Source: Chloroflexota bacterium
Lineage (GTDB): Bacteria > Chloroflexota > UBA6077 > CF-72
Assembly: GCA_016191465.1 (NCBI GenBank)
Contig: JACPOP010000015.1
Coordinates: 362,382 to 426,381, forward strand
Length of the DNA: 64,000 nucleotides
Reading direction: 5' to 3'
Shown here: positions 52,477 to 61,840 of the stretch, piece by piece
Position numbering within the stretch: the stretch's first letter is position 1
Layout of the letters: each line of letters begins with the position of its first letter
Notes under the pieces: model-generated
Database searches by the model: none
Seen by the model: only the letters and a program-made list of their open reading frames with translations
What the model was told of the DNA's origin: nothing
Translations under genes and position numbers: made by a program

Positions 52477-52761
52477 TTAGCCCGCGTCCCGCACGACTGG
52501 CAAGAGGTCCACCTGGTGCGGGTACAGCTTGGCGCTTCGGAGCACCACGTCGTGCAGCCTCTCGACCACGACGTGTTGCTCCAGGTCGGCCACGAACGTG
52601 AGGTGCTTCTGATCGCCCAGGAAGACGTAGGTCCGCGCGCCCGATAGTGCCTCGACGTGCGCGTAGTACAGCCGACAGCCAGGCACAGGCCGCAGGTTTT
52701 GACCGATCGGGTTCCAGGTGTTCGTGGCGTGGATGGGTGGACGGGGGAGATCAGGAAGCAT
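52477..52761 (-). CDS. Small conserved-looking hypothetical protein
   Basis: 94 residues. PGCRLYYAHVEALSGARTYV and FLGDQKHLTFVADLEQHVVV look like alternating strands and helices of a small soluble domain. It precedes the ROK kinase gene by 3 nt on the same strand, so cotranscription is likely. No family is recognised. Confidence 0.65.
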   Translation of the reverse strand: MLPDLPRPPIHATNTWNPIGQNLRPVPGCRLYYAHVEALSGARTYVFLGDQKHLTFVADLEQHVVVERLHDVVLRSAKLYPHQVDLLPVVRDAG

Positions 52762-52865
52762 GCTTGATTCTCTGTGGGCCAGAGGATTGTGCCAGCACGA
52801 GCCGCTTGCCTTCCCCCGCGCAGGTCAAATAGGCATGACGGTGGCTTCAGGCGCGGCTCTGGAGG

Positions 52866-53960
52866 TCAGCCGCCGATCTCCACGACGGTCTCCAGCGGGA
52901 CGATCTGCACCCAGGTCTGGCCCTCGGGGAGGACGAATGCGTTGCCATCATCACGCCGGAAGCGTGTTGCCTCGGTAAGGCTATCCTTGCTCCAGGTCAG
53001 CGGTACCTGCGTCCCTTCGGCGAAGAGCATGGCATCGCCCGTCCCCACCAGGGAGACTTCCAACCGTCCCGCGTCGTCGCCCGGGATGAGCGCCACGGGA
53101 ACGTACTGCACGATCACCGATCGCGCGGCGTAGCGCTCGCCGGTGACGCCGTCCACGTGCGGCCGGCCGTCCATGGAGCGCAGGTATCGCTTTGCCTCGG
53201 CTTCGTACTGGTAGCTGGCGACGTAGCGCTCGCCGCCTGGATAGCGGATCGCAATGCTCGTCGCGGGCGCGGAGCCGGGCTGGAAGGCACCCCAGCGCAG
53301 GCCGGCGGTGGTGCCTTCCAGCTTTGCGCCGCGCTTCTGGAGCTCCGCCCGGACAGCGTCCGAGCTTGCAAATGCGTTGTGGGGGGCGAGGAGGCGCGGG
53401 TCGCGGGTGAACCCGCCATCACCGCGCGCCTCGTCGACGCGGACTGTCCCGAGCTGCTCCATCATCTGGAACCCCTGGGGGCTGGCGCCGATATGGACCA
53501 GCGCCGCGCCGAACTCGGCGGCAAGCTCGACGAAGTAGTGCCGAGCGCTGCGGATCGGTCCGATGCGGCCAGCGTTTCCGGACAGGAAGACCGGCATGAG
53601 TCGCGGAATGCCACCTTCAGCGGGCGCCTCATAGACCACGTCCGCCGCGCCGAGGCCGCTCTGCGGCCGAGCCTCGGCAATGTTGTCCACCATCACTGCG
53701 AACGGGTAGGGCGAGATGGGCACCTGCACGGCCGCCGGCTCGGCGCTGGGGCTCGGCTGAGCGATCGGACTGGGCGAAGGAACCGGCGCCACCGCGACGG
53801 GCGAGAGGGCGGGGGATGCAGCCGGACCCGGCGACGCGGGGCGGGCGAGCGGGCTGGGGCTCGCGGCTCCCGTCGTAGGTGGCGGCGGTGGCGGAGCAGG
53901 GGCGGAGCAGGCGCTCAACCAGAGCGCCAGGGTGAAGAAGGCGAGTCTTGATCGGAGCAT
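52866..53960 (-). CDS. DUF3048 (YerB-like) lipoprotein
   Basis: 364 residues from ATG 53960. The signal peptide RLAFFTLALWLSACS has the lipobox LSAC (Cys18). A Pro/Ala/Ser linker spans about 20-80; the domain then starts as PYPFAVMVDNIAEARPQSGL, the mark of DUF3048, with APAEGGIPRLMPVFLSG, RIGPIRSARHYFVELAAEF and FVLPEGQTWVQIVPLE. YerB-type lipoproteins occur in Firmicutes and Chloroflexi; function unclear. Divergent from the Hsp20 gene. Confidence 0.87.
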   Translation of the reverse strand: MLRSRLAFFTLALWLSACSAPAPPPPPPTTGAASPSPLARPASPGPAASPALSPVAVAPVPSPSPIAQPSPSAEPAAVQVPISPYPFAVMVDNIAEARPQSGLGAADVVYEAPAEGGIPRLMPVFLSGNAGRIGPIRSARHYFVELAAEFGAALVHIGASPQGFQMMEQLGTVRVDEARGDGGFTRDPRLLAPHNAFASSDAVRAELQKRGAKLEGTTAGLRWGAFQPGSAPATSIAIRYPGGERYVASYQYEAEAKRYLRSMDGRPHVDGVTGERYAARSVIVQYVPVALIPGDDAGRLEVSLVGTGDAMLFAEGTQVPLTWSKDSLTEATRFRRDDGNAFVLPEGQTWVQIVPLETVVEIGG

Positions 53961-54191
53961 TCGCGCGGCAGGGCGGCACAAAGGATGCCAGAAGTGCAAC
54001 AACCGAGCGGCGCACGAGGTCCAATGAGTTGTGTACGGCGGATGTTGGCAGGCGAGCGGCCGCGAACGCGGCACCGTCCCAGCCGGCGAGCCGGGATGGC
54101 GCGTGTGCTCGCTCCACGCACCATGCATGCATGCACGCACGGACGCGCGCCAGGAGGCCAGCGGCCTGGCGAACAGGAGGTTTTCTAAGCC

Positions 54192-54827
54192 ATGAGCTTC
54201 GATCGATGGGATCCATTCCGTGAGATGGTCACTCTGCGCGATGCAGTCGACCGGCTCTTCCAGCAGAGCGTTGTGCGGCCCGGCGGCGTGCTCGCCGGCC
54301 TGCGGCCGGAGAGTGTGCCGGTTGACCTGGCCGAGCGCGGCGATCACTTCGTCGTGCGCGCCGCCCTGCCGGGGATCAAGCCGGAGGACGTCCAGGTCAC
54401 GGTCCAGGGCGACACGCTGACGATCCGGGGCGAGATCGCGGGCACAACGGAGGAGTCCGGGGAGACCTGGATTCTGCGCGAGCAGCGCACTGGGTCGGTC
54501 CAGCGTACGATCAGCCTGCCGGCATCGGTCAATAGCGAGCGCGCCAGCGCTGCCTACGAGCACGGCGTACTGATCCTGACGCTGCCGAAAGCAGCCGAGG
54601 CACAGCCGCGCCGCATCCAGGTTGGTTCGGGCACCACCAAAGACTCCGGCTCGTCTGGATCGGGCGCTTCCTCGTCGGCACGGCCGGACCCGGCTCACGT
54701 GACGGGGCGTGACCAGGCGATCCGCGGCGGGTCCGACGCGACCGCGGAGGGTGACAGCGTGACCGCGGCCTCGCAGGAGTCGTTTCCGGCGAGTGACCCA
54801 CCGTCCTGGACCCCCGAGCGTTCCTGA
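54192..54827 (+). CDS. Small heat shock protein Hsp20 with C-terminal tail
   Basis: 211 residues. The alpha-crystallin domain spans about 38-145 (VPVDLAERGDHFVVRAALPG, VQVTVQGDTLTIRGEIAGTT, GVLILTLPKAAE with the LTLPK end motif). ATG 54192 has AGGAGG 10 nt upstream. After the domain there is a Ser/Gly-rich linker and the tail TAASQESFPASDPPSWTPE, a motif that recurs at the C termini of small bacterial proteins. It holds unfolded proteins as an ATP-independent chaperone. No CIRCE element was seen upstream. Confidence 0.92.
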   Translation: MSFDRWDPFREMVTLRDAVDRLFQQSVVRPGGVLAGLRPESVPVDLAERGDHFVVRAALPGIKPEDVQVTVQGDTLTIRGEIAGTTEESGETWILREQRTGSVQRTISLPASVNSERASAAYEHGVLILTLPKAAEAQPRRIQVGSGTTKDSGSSGSGASSSARPDPAHVTGRDQAIRGGSDATAEGDSVTAASQESFPASDPPSWTPERS

Positions 54828-54893
54828 GGCCGATCAGCAAACGCGCGACGAAGGGGCAACCACCGGCCAGCGGCATGAAGTAGCCTTGGCCGC

Positions 54894-55742
54894 GTGGACC
54901 CTCTCGTCAGCACGGACTGGCTCGCCGAACGCCTCGACGACGGGAACTTGCGGATCGTCGACTGCCGCTTCTCGTTCGATGATCCTGGCCTCGGCCCGCG
55001 TGTGTACCGCGAGGCGCACATCCCGGGCGCGGTGTACCTGGACTGGACACGGGACATCTCCGAGCCGCGCGATGGGCTCCTGTACATGGCGCCTTCCGCT
55101 GACTACCTGCGTGCGAGCCTGGAGCACCTTGGCATAGGCGGCGACACCACGGTGGTGGGCTACGACGACGAGGGCGGGCACTACGTCAGCCGCCTGTGGC
55201 TCATCATGCGGAGCTTCGGGCTCGATAGCGTGCGCCTTCTGGATGGCGGGTGGACAAAATGGACGGCTGAAGGTCGCCCGACGCGGTCCGGTGACGAGGC
55301 TCCGGAAGCCTGCCGCCTGACGTCGCTCCGCCCGGTTTCGTCGGTTCTCGTGGACGCCGACGAGGTGCTGCGCCGCTCCGACGACCCGAAGACGCTCCTG
55401 CTGGACGTTCGCAGGCTCTCGGAGTTCACGGGGGAGGAGGCACGCTCCAAGCATGGCGGCCACATCCCCGGGGCAAAGTGGATGCTCTGGCAGGACAACC
55501 TGGACTGGGACGGTGACCGTACCTTCCGTCCAGACGCCGAGGTGCGTCGGCGGTACGAGGAGGCGGGCGTGACCTCCGACAAGTGCGTCATCACGTACTG
55601 TCATGGCGCGGTGCGGGCCGCGCACGTGGCGCTGGAATTGACGCGCCTCGGCTATCCGGACGTGCAGGTCTATGACGGGTCATGGGAGGAATGGGGCAGC
55701 CGGGATGACCTGCCCATTGAACAGGGTGCGCCAAGGTTATGA
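54894..55742 (+). CDS. Thiosulfate/3-mercaptopyruvate sulfurtransferase, tandem rhodanese
   Basis: 282 residues from GTG 54894. The first rhodanese domain (about 5-130) has LRIVDCRFSFDDPGLG and YREAHIPGAVYLDW; the second (about 160-280) has the active-site loop ITYCHGAVRAAHVALEL, with catalytic Cys and CHGAVR. YDGSWEEWGSRDDLPIE is the family end motif. It transfers sulfur from thiosulfate or mercaptopyruvate. The stop overlaps the EVE gene start (ATGA). Confidence 0.92.
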   Translation: MDPLVSTDWLAERLDDGNLRIVDCRFSFDDPGLGPRVYREAHIPGAVYLDWTRDISEPRDGLLYMAPSADYLRASLEHLGIGGDTTVVGYDDEGGHYVSRLWLIMRSFGLDSVRLLDGGWTKWTAEGRPTRSGDEAPEACRLTSLRPVSSVLVDADEVLRRSDDPKTLLLDVRRLSEFTGEEARSKHGGHIPGAKWMLWQDNLDWDGDRTFRPDAEVRRRYEEAGVTSDKCVITYCHGAVRAAHVALELTRLGYPDVQVYDGSWEEWGSRDDLPIEQGAPRL

Positions 55743-56149
55743 CTGCCTGGCTGCTGAAAACCGAGCCGGACGCGTTCTCGTTCGACGACCTGCTGGCGAG
55801 TGGCGTCGAGCCGTGGGACGGCGTGACGAACAACACCGCGCTCATGCACCTGCGGGCCGCGAAGGCGGGGGATCGCTGTATCGTCTACCACACCGGGGAT
55901 GAGCGGCGCGCGGTCGGTACCGCCACCGTCGTCCGCGATGCGTACCCAGATCCGAAGGCCGAGAACCCGAAGCTTGTCGCGATCGACGTACGGGTTGGCG
56001 ACCGGCTGCCCAGGCCGGTGTCCCTGGCCGTGCTCAAGGACGACCCCCGCTTCGCCCAGAGCCCGCTCGTGCGGATTTCGCGTTTGAGCGTCGTGCCGCT
56101 TACGGATGAGCAGTACGCGGCGCTCCTGTCGCTGGGCGAGTTGACATAA
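55739..56149 (+). CDS. EVE domain protein
   Basis: 136 residues. AWLLKTEPDAFSFDDLLASG, WDGVTNNTALMHLRAAKAGD and CIVYHTGDERRAVGTATV match the EVE/PUA-like fold, with the Trp/Asp pocket that binds modified bases in relatives. ATG 55739 overlaps the sulfurtransferase stop. It ends inside the convergent glycosylase gene (about 50 bp overlap). Biological role not established; modified RNA or DNA recognition is plausible. Confidence 0.9.
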   Translation: MTAWLLKTEPDAFSFDDLLASGVEPWDGVTNNTALMHLRAAKAGDRCIVYHTGDERRAVGTATVVRDAYPDPKAENPKLVAIDVRVGDRLPRPVSLAVLKDDPRFAQSPLVRISRLSVVPLTDEQYAALLSLGELT

Positions 56150-56975
56150 GCGAGCTCGGCGGAGAGTCCGCGGGCACCTGGCAGCGCGGGCACCAGAACG
56201 TGATCCGAGCCTGCTCCCCTTGCAGACGGCTCTCGATGCGGGTACCGCATCGGAAGCACGGTTTGCCTCTGCGCCCGTACACCCACACCCGCGAGCCGCG
56301 TGCCAGCGGACTCGCGTCGGTGGTCCAGCGCCCCGTCCGCCCCGGCACGACGTTGGCCCGCAGGAGCCGCTCACAGGTCTCGAGGATGGCGCGCAGGGTG
56401 TCATCGGCGAGGTCGGCTACGAAGGTCCATGGGTCCACACGGTGGATAAACAGGATCTCGCTCTTGTACTCGTTGCCGACGCCCGCGAAGGCGCGCTGAT
56501 CGAGCAGCGCCTCGGCGATGCTCATCATGGCCCGTTCTGGCGATCGCAGGCGGAGGAGTGCGCTCTCGCGGTCGAACGTCTCCGCGAGCAGGTCAGGCCC
56601 CAGGCTGCCGATGCCGCGGTGACGATCCATCGCACCCTCCTGGAGCAGGTCGACAATTGGTGCGCTGAAGCACACCAGGACCGAGTGGGGCACTTCAAGC
56701 ACCACCGACGCGCGGCTCGCCGGCTTCTGCCAGGGCTGGCCGGGGGCATAGCGGTGCCAGGAGCCGGTCATCCGCAGGTGTGTGTGGAGCGCGAGGCCGT
56801 TGTCGCAGTGCATGATGAGGTGCTTCCCGCGCGGCTCGATCGCAATCACCCGCGCACCCACCAGCGCGTCCAGGCGCGGAAAGCGCGGACCCGAGCGCGC
56901 GGCCACGAGGGTCTGGTCCTGCAAGTACGGCCGCAGCGCCGCGGCCGTCTTGTAGATCGTGTCGCCCTCAGGCAC
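56100..56975 (-). CDS. Formamidopyrimidine/endonuclease VIII-type DNA glycosylase
   Basis: 291 residues. MPEGDTIYKTAAALRPYLQD has the catalytic Pro2/Glu3 of the Fpg/Nei family; the GDTI form suggests the Nei2 branch. RVIAIEPRGKHLIMHCDNGL, FAGVGNEYKSEILFIHRVDP (H2TH) and the C-terminal zinc finger CFRCGTRIESRL...FWCPRCQVP are clear. It repairs oxidised bases. The last 25 residues (SSLMSTRPATGAP) are extra. Convergent overlap with the EVE gene. Confidence 0.93.
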   Translation of the reverse strand: MPEGDTIYKTAAALRPYLQDQTLVAARSGPRFPRLDALVGARVIAIEPRGKHLIMHCDNGLALHTHLRMTGSWHRYAPGQPWQKPASRASVVLEVPHSVLVCFSAPIVDLLQEGAMDRHRGIGSLGPDLLAETFDRESALLRLRSPERAMMSIAEALLDQRAFAGVGNEYKSEILFIHRVDPWTFVADLADDTLRAILETCERLLRANVVPGRTGRWTTDASPLARGSRVWVYGRRGKPCFRCGTRIESRLQGEQARITFWCPRCQVPADSPPSSLMSTRPATGAPRTAHP

Positions 56976-57064
56976 GAGCGCTCCGGACGGCGGCGCTTCG
57001 CAGAGGCCGATGCAGGCACCAGTTCATCCGATCCACCGACGCGGAGAGCCGCACGCCGCCTGCC

Positions 57065-57112
57065 CGCCTGTCATCGTGAGCGGATCCTTCGCTCCGCTCA
57101 GGATGACAGGCG
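57065..57112. repeat. Dispersed repeat copy 3, hairpin form
   Basis: CGCCTGTCAT (57065-57074) pairs with ATGACAGGCG (57103-57112), enclosing the unit cggatccttcgctccgctca (57081-57100) shared with 40475-40503 and 47922-47950. It lies in the 168-bp gap between the glycosylase gene (minus) and the end of the helicase gene (minus). Confidence 0.65.
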
Positions 57113-57143
57113 GCAACCATCCACGCACTTCGACCCATCGGCA

Positions 57144-60100
57144 TTAGCCCCGCGGACCCAGCCCCGCCCGCGGCCCGGGCGCGTCGGCCAGGCGGCCACG
57201 TGGCGCCGGGTAGAGCACCGGGTCGGTGCGAACGGTGAGCCCGAGATGCTCCCGCCGGAATCCGGCCTCCTCGAAGGCCCCACGGAGCGGCGACTGGAGA
57301 ATGCTTTCACCATCGAGCCGCTCGATGGTCAACTCGCGCCGTGGGAGACGGTCCGCCACATGCGCCAGCGCGGCGAGCGACGCCGCCAGCCGTGCGGAAT
57401 CTCGTGTGAGGGCTGGCATGGAGATGAGCTTCTTGCCGCCCCGCTCGAGGTACAGCGTGGGCTCGCCGTCCACGAGGACCACGTAGGCGCCGGCCGCGCG
57501 CGCAAGGCCGCGCCGTTCACCCTCGCTCTTCGGCCAGGCGACGGATGCGCCATACGGGTTGGCCGGGTCAGATGCGCTGAGCAACCTGGCAGGTGGCTCC
57601 TGGTCGTCCCCGCTCTCACGCTCGGCCCGAAGCCGGTCCACGGCCCCCGGCAACGCAAACTGGGCCGCGCCGAGCCCTTCTACGAAGTAGCCGCGGCGGA
57701 CCCGCCCGGATTCCTCCATGGCCTTGAGCACCGGGTACACCGCCGAGAAGCCGCCGGCGATTCCTTCCGCCATCGCGGCTTCGCGGGTGACGACGCCGTA
57801 CCGCTCCAGGAGCGTCGTAGCCACCGCGTGCAGGCGCTCCGTTTCCAGCCGGGCCCGAATGTCCAAGGTGGAGACCAGCGACCAGCGGCCGGCGGCCTCG
57901 GGTGGCCCGGCGCGGGTGAGCCGTGGCGGCCGGCCCGATCCGCCCTTCTTGCGCCCCTGGTGCAAACGAAGCGGGATCACCGTGTCATTGGTGACTTCCC
58001 CCGACCACACCAGCTCCCACAGGGCGTCGAGCACCCGGAGGTCGGTGGCACCGCCGCCGGAGTTGTTCACGACGTCGCGAAAGAACGTCGCCCCCCGGGT
58101 CGCGAGGTGGGTGCGGATTCCGTCGTGGAGCGTGCCCGTGGGCGGCTCCTCGGGCGCTGGCGGCGCCAGGAGGCCGACCCTGTCGCGCCGGTACAGCGCC
58201 ACCCGTCCGTCGTCGGCGCCGATCGCCCCGCGCCCCACCCACACCACTTCGCCAGATGCGCACAGCTCGTCCAGCAGCCGCGGCTGATAGCCCCGGACCC
58301 GTGCCGGCAGCACGTCGCGCTCCCAGGTGGACCAGGGCAGGAACACGCCTTCGAGTTGCGCCACTACGTCCAGGAGGCGGTCAATCCCGCCCTGCTCAGT
58401 GCCGACACCCTGCCAGCCGGGGAGGAAACGAGCGAGCGCCTCCTGCGGCACGGGCTCCACCTCGCGGCGCAGCCGAGCGAGCGAACGACGGCGGAGCGAG
58501 CGCAACACGTCTGGATCGCACCACTCGCGGCCCCGGCCGCCGGGGCGGAACTCACCTTCCAGCAAGGTGCCGGCGTTCGCCAATCGGCGCAAGGCGTCCT
58601 GGACGAGTCCGGCAGGGAGCGCCCACCGCTCCGCCGGCTCGCGGCTGGTGAACGGACCGTGGGTGCGCGCCCAGCGCGCGAGGAGCCCGTCCAGGGCATC
58701 CGACGTCTCGCCCAGGAACACGTCCGGTACGCCGCGCGGCGGTTGCACGCCCAGCGCGTCGCGGTACCTCGCGACGTCCTCGATGGCGATCCAGCGCTCG
58801 CTGGCGGCGATCCGCACGCGCACCACGCGCCGCTCGTGCTCTAACGCGCCGAGCCACTCGGCGGCTGGTCCGGCCGCGCGCACGGCCACTTCGTCGGTCC
58901 GCAAGTCGCCCAGCCGTCGCAGCAGGTCGTACGCCTGGTCCTTCGTCTTTGCCCTCCGCTCGCCGAGCACCTGGAGATCCAGTTCCAGCGCAGCGAGCGC
59001 ATCGGGGTCCAGCAGCTCGCGCAGCTCCTCCTGGCCAAGCAGCTCGCGCAGCCGCTCGCGGTCCAGGGCCAGGGCGGCGGCCCGCCGCTCGGCGAGGGGC
59101 GCGTCGCCGTCGTACATGAACTCGGCCACGTAATCAAACAGAAGCGACGAGGCGAATGGCGAGGGCGCCGCGGTCTGCACGTGCGCCACGCGCACCTCGC
59201 GCTGGCGGATCGCTCGCAGCAGGTCCACCAGCGCGGGAACGTCGAACACGTCCTGGAGGCACTCGCGGTACGTTTCGAGGATGATTGGGAACGACCCGTA
59301 GCGGCTCGCCACGCCCAAAAGACTGGCCGCCTTCTGGCGCATCTGCCACAGCGGGGTGCGCAGCCCGCCCCGTCGGCGGGGCAGCAGCAGGGCGCGGGCG
59401 GCGTTCTCGCGGAAGCGGGCGGCGAAGAGCGAGGAGCCGCCAAGCTCGCGGACAACCTCATCCTCGATCTCCTCAGGCTCCGGGAACAGCACGTGGTCCA
59501 GGGGGCCGTCCAGCGCCTCGGGCAGGCGAATGGCGATCCCATCATCGCTCCAGATGACATGCGCGTCCGCCTCGCCGTGCTCGCGCAGGCGCGCCTCGAT
59601 AGCCATCCCCCAGGGTGCGTGGACCCGTGCTCCGAACGGGGTCAACACGCACACCCGCCAATCGCCCAGCTCGTCGCGGAAGCGCTCCACGATCACGGCG
59701 CGGTCGGTTGGCACCTGGCCGGTCGCGGCACGCTGCTCGGCCAGGTACTGGACCAGGTTTGCCGCCGCCAGTGGATCCAGGCAGTGCTCGGCCTCGAGCA
59801 GCGGGATCGCCGCTAGCGGCTCCAGGTGCTCGAAGCGGCGCGTGAACTGGCCCAGTGCGCGCCCGAGCTCAATCGGGCGGCCTTCCGAATCGCCGTGCCA
59901 GAACGGCATCTTGCCGGGCTCGCCGGGAGCGGGCCGAACGATCACCTTGTTGGGGGTAATGCTCTCGATCCGCCAGGTGCTGGCGCCGAGGATGAACGTC
60001 TCACCGGGCCGGCTCTCGTAAACCATCTCCTCGTCCAGCTCGCCGACGCGCGGGCCGCCCTCGCCGAGGAACACCCCGTACAGGCCGCGGTCCGGAATGG

Positions 60101-61697
60101 TGCCGCCGCTGGTGACGGCAACCACGCGCGCATCCGCCCGGGCTGTGACGGTACCTTCGGTGCGGTCCCACACCAGCCGGGGCTTCAGGTCCGCGAACTC
60201 GTCAGATGGGTAGCGGCCGGACAGCATGTCGAGGACGCCCTCGAAGTGGGTTCTCGGGAGTCCACCGAACGGGTAGGCATGACACACCGCTTCATACAGC
60301 TCGGCTATGTCCCAGGTGTCCTGGGTACACATGGCCACGATCTGCTGAGCCAGCACGTCCAGCGGGTTCTTCGGGATACGGGTTGACTCGATCTCGCCGT
60401 CGAGCATGCGCCGGACGACCACCGCCGACTCGAGCAGGTCGCCGCGGAACTTCGGGAAGATGCGTCCCTCGGAGACGGCATCCACCGAGTGGCCCGCGCG
60501 TCCGATCCGCTGCAAGCCGCTGGCAACCGTGGTGGGCGACTCGACCTGGACCACCAGGTCCACGGCCGCCATGTCGATGCCCAGCTCCAGCGAGCTTGTC
60601 GCCACGATCCCGCGCAGTGTGCCCGCCTTCAGCGACTCCTCAATGACCAGCCGCTGCTCGCGGGCCAGCGAGCCATGATGGGCGCGGACGAGCGGTCTGC
60701 GCGGCGGTGGGTGTGCGCCGTCCTGGCCGCCAGCAGTCGCGGCGGTCTCCGCTTCGTCCATCTCGTTCAAGCGCTGCGACAGGCGCTCGGCCATCCGTCG
60801 GCTGTTGACGAAGATGAGCGTGGAACGGTGCGCCTTGACGAGCTCGAAGAGACGGGGGTGGATGGACGGCCAGATCGAGGCCCTGGGCTCGGGCGACAGC
60901 AGGTTGCCGCTCTTCGCTAGCGGATCGGGGTCCGGCTCCGGCCGCCGGCCCAGGCTCGCCATGTCCTCCACGGGAACGACCACCTCAATGGCGAGCGCCT
61001 TGCGCCGGCCGGCGTCGACCACGGTGACCTGGCGGTCCGTCCCCACCAGGAAGCGGCCGATCTCGTCGGCGGGTTTTGCGGTAGCCGACAGTCCGATGCG
61101 TTGAATGGGACCCGCCCCCAGGGCTTCCAGGCGTTCGAGCGACAGCGCCAGGTGAGCGCCGCGCTTGGTGCCGGCGAGGGAGTGGACTTCGTCTACGATC
61201 ACCCACCGCACCGTGCGCAGCACCTCGCGCGCCTTCGACGTGAGCATCAGGTAGAGCGACTCGGGCGTGGTGATCAGCACGTCCGGCGGCGTTCGCGCCA
61301 TGGCGCGGCGATCTTCGGCAGACGTGTCGCCGGTACGGATGGCTGCGTGGAGATCCGGCGGCACCTCGCCTATGCGCTGAGCGGCCAGACGGATGCCCAC
61401 CAGCGGTGCCTTCAGGTTGCGCTCCACGTCATGCGCGAGGGCTTTGAGCGGCGACACGTACAGCACCCGGCAGCGTTCAGGCGCCGCCGGTACCGGTTCG
61501 GCGGCCAGCCGGTCCAGGCACCACAGGAACGCGGCGAGCGTCTTGCCCGAGCCGGTCGGCGCCAGCAGCAGCGCGTTCTGCCCGCAAGCGACGGCAATCC
61601 AGCCCTGCTCTTGCACCGTCGTGGGCGCCGGAAAAGCGGCCCGGAACCAGGCCCGTGTGGCCGGGTGGAAGAGGTCTAACGCCGGCGAATGCGGCAC
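57144..61697 (-). CDS. Lhr-type DEAD/DEAH box helicase
   Basis: 1517 residues from GTG 61697, where homology starts (VPHSPALDLFHPATRAWFRA). Motif Q TVQEQGWIAVACGQ, Walker A LLAPTGSGKTLAAFLWC, DEVH in RWVIVDEVHSLAGTKRGAHL, then IGLSATAKPADEIGRFLV, HHGSLAREQRLVIEESL, IVATSSLELGIDMAAVD and LQRIGRAGHS. The long C-terminal region includes a winged-helix-like part and an Lhr-core end region. Lhr proteins are large ATP-dependent helicases linked to DNA repair. The end of the ORF is 32 nt after repeat copy 3; the start is divergent from the DPM gene. Confidence 0.92.
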   Translation of the reverse strand: MPHSPALDLFHPATRAWFRAAFPAPTTVQEQGWIAVACGQNALLLAPTGSGKTLAAFLWCLDRLAAEPVPAAPERCRVLYVSPLKALAHDVERNLKAPLVGIRLAAQRIGEVPPDLHAAIRTGDTSAEDRRAMARTPPDVLITTPESLYLMLTSKAREVLRTVRWVIVDEVHSLAGTKRGAHLALSLERLEALGAGPIQRIGLSATAKPADEIGRFLVGTDRQVTVVDAGRRKALAIEVVVPVEDMASLGRRPEPDPDPLAKSGNLLSPEPRASIWPSIHPRLFELVKAHRSTLIFVNSRRMAERLSQRLNEMDEAETAATAGGQDGAHPPPRRPLVRAHHGSLAREQRLVIEESLKAGTLRGIVATSSLELGIDMAAVDLVVQVESPTTVASGLQRIGRAGHSVDAVSEGRIFPKFRGDLLESAVVVRRMLDGEIESTRIPKNPLDVLAQQIVAMCTQDTWDIAELYEAVCHAYPFGGLPRTHFEGVLDMLSGRYPSDEFADLKPRLVWDRTEGTVTARADARVVAVTSGGTIPDRGLYGVFLGEGGPRVGELDEEMVYESRPGETFILGASTWRIESITPNKVIVRPAPGEPGKMPFWHGDSEGRPIELGRALGQFTRRFEHLEPLAAIPLLEAEHCLDPLAAANLVQYLAEQRAATGQVPTDRAVIVERFRDELGDWRVCVLTPFGARVHAPWGMAIEARLREHGEADAHVIWSDDGIAIRLPEALDGPLDHVLFPEPEEIEDEVVRELGGSSLFAARFRENAARALLLPRRRGGLRTPLWQMRQKAASLLGVASRYGSFPIILETYRECLQDVFDVPALVDLLRAIRQREVRVAHVQTAAPSPFASSLLFDYVAEFMYDGDAPLAERRAAALALDRERLRELLGQEELRELLDPDALAALELDLQVLGERRAKTKDQAYDLLRRLGDLRTDEVAVRAAGPAAEWLGALEHERRVVRVRIAASERWIAIEDVARYRDALGVQPPRGVPDVFLGETSDALDGLLARWARTHGPFTSREPAERWALPAGLVQDALRRLANAGTLLEGEFRPGGRGREWCDPDVLRSLRRRSLARLRREVEPVPQEALARFLPGWQGVGTEQGGIDRLLDVVAQLEGVFLPWSTWERDVLPARVRGYQPRLLDELCASGEVVWVGRGAIGADDGRVALYRRDRVGLLAPPAPEEPPTGTLHDGIRTHLATRGATFFRDVVNNSGGGATDLRVLDALWELVWSGEVTNDTVIPLRLHQGRKKGGSGRPPRLTRAGPPEAAGRWSLVSTLDIRARLETERLHAVATTLLERYGVVTREAAMAEGIAGGFSAVYPVLKAMEESGRVRRGYFVEGLGAAQFALPGAVDRLRAERESGDDQEPPARLLSASDPANPYGASVAWPKSEGERRGLARAAGAYVVLVDGEPTLYLERGGKKLISMPALTRDSARLAASLAALAHVADRLPRRELTIERLDGESILQSPLRGAFEEAGFRREHLGLTVRTDPVLYPAPRGRLADAPGPRAGLGPRG

Positions 61698-61840
61698 GCG
61701 GTGATTGTACCTCCGAACGGATGTTCTGTGATGATGATCGAGTGGCGCCAGGCCCAGGGATTTCCTTGTCGGGGGCGGCACGTGTTGGAGCGCGCAAACC
61801 GGCCGCCGTCGTCACGTATGCTGTGCCACCCACCGCCATC

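Noticed and set aside
56220..58844. Long plus-strand open frame (874 codons) opposite the glycosylase and helicase genes
   Set aside because: It is an antisense shadow of two clear genes in GC-rich DNA, with an Arg/Pro-rich composition and no motifs.
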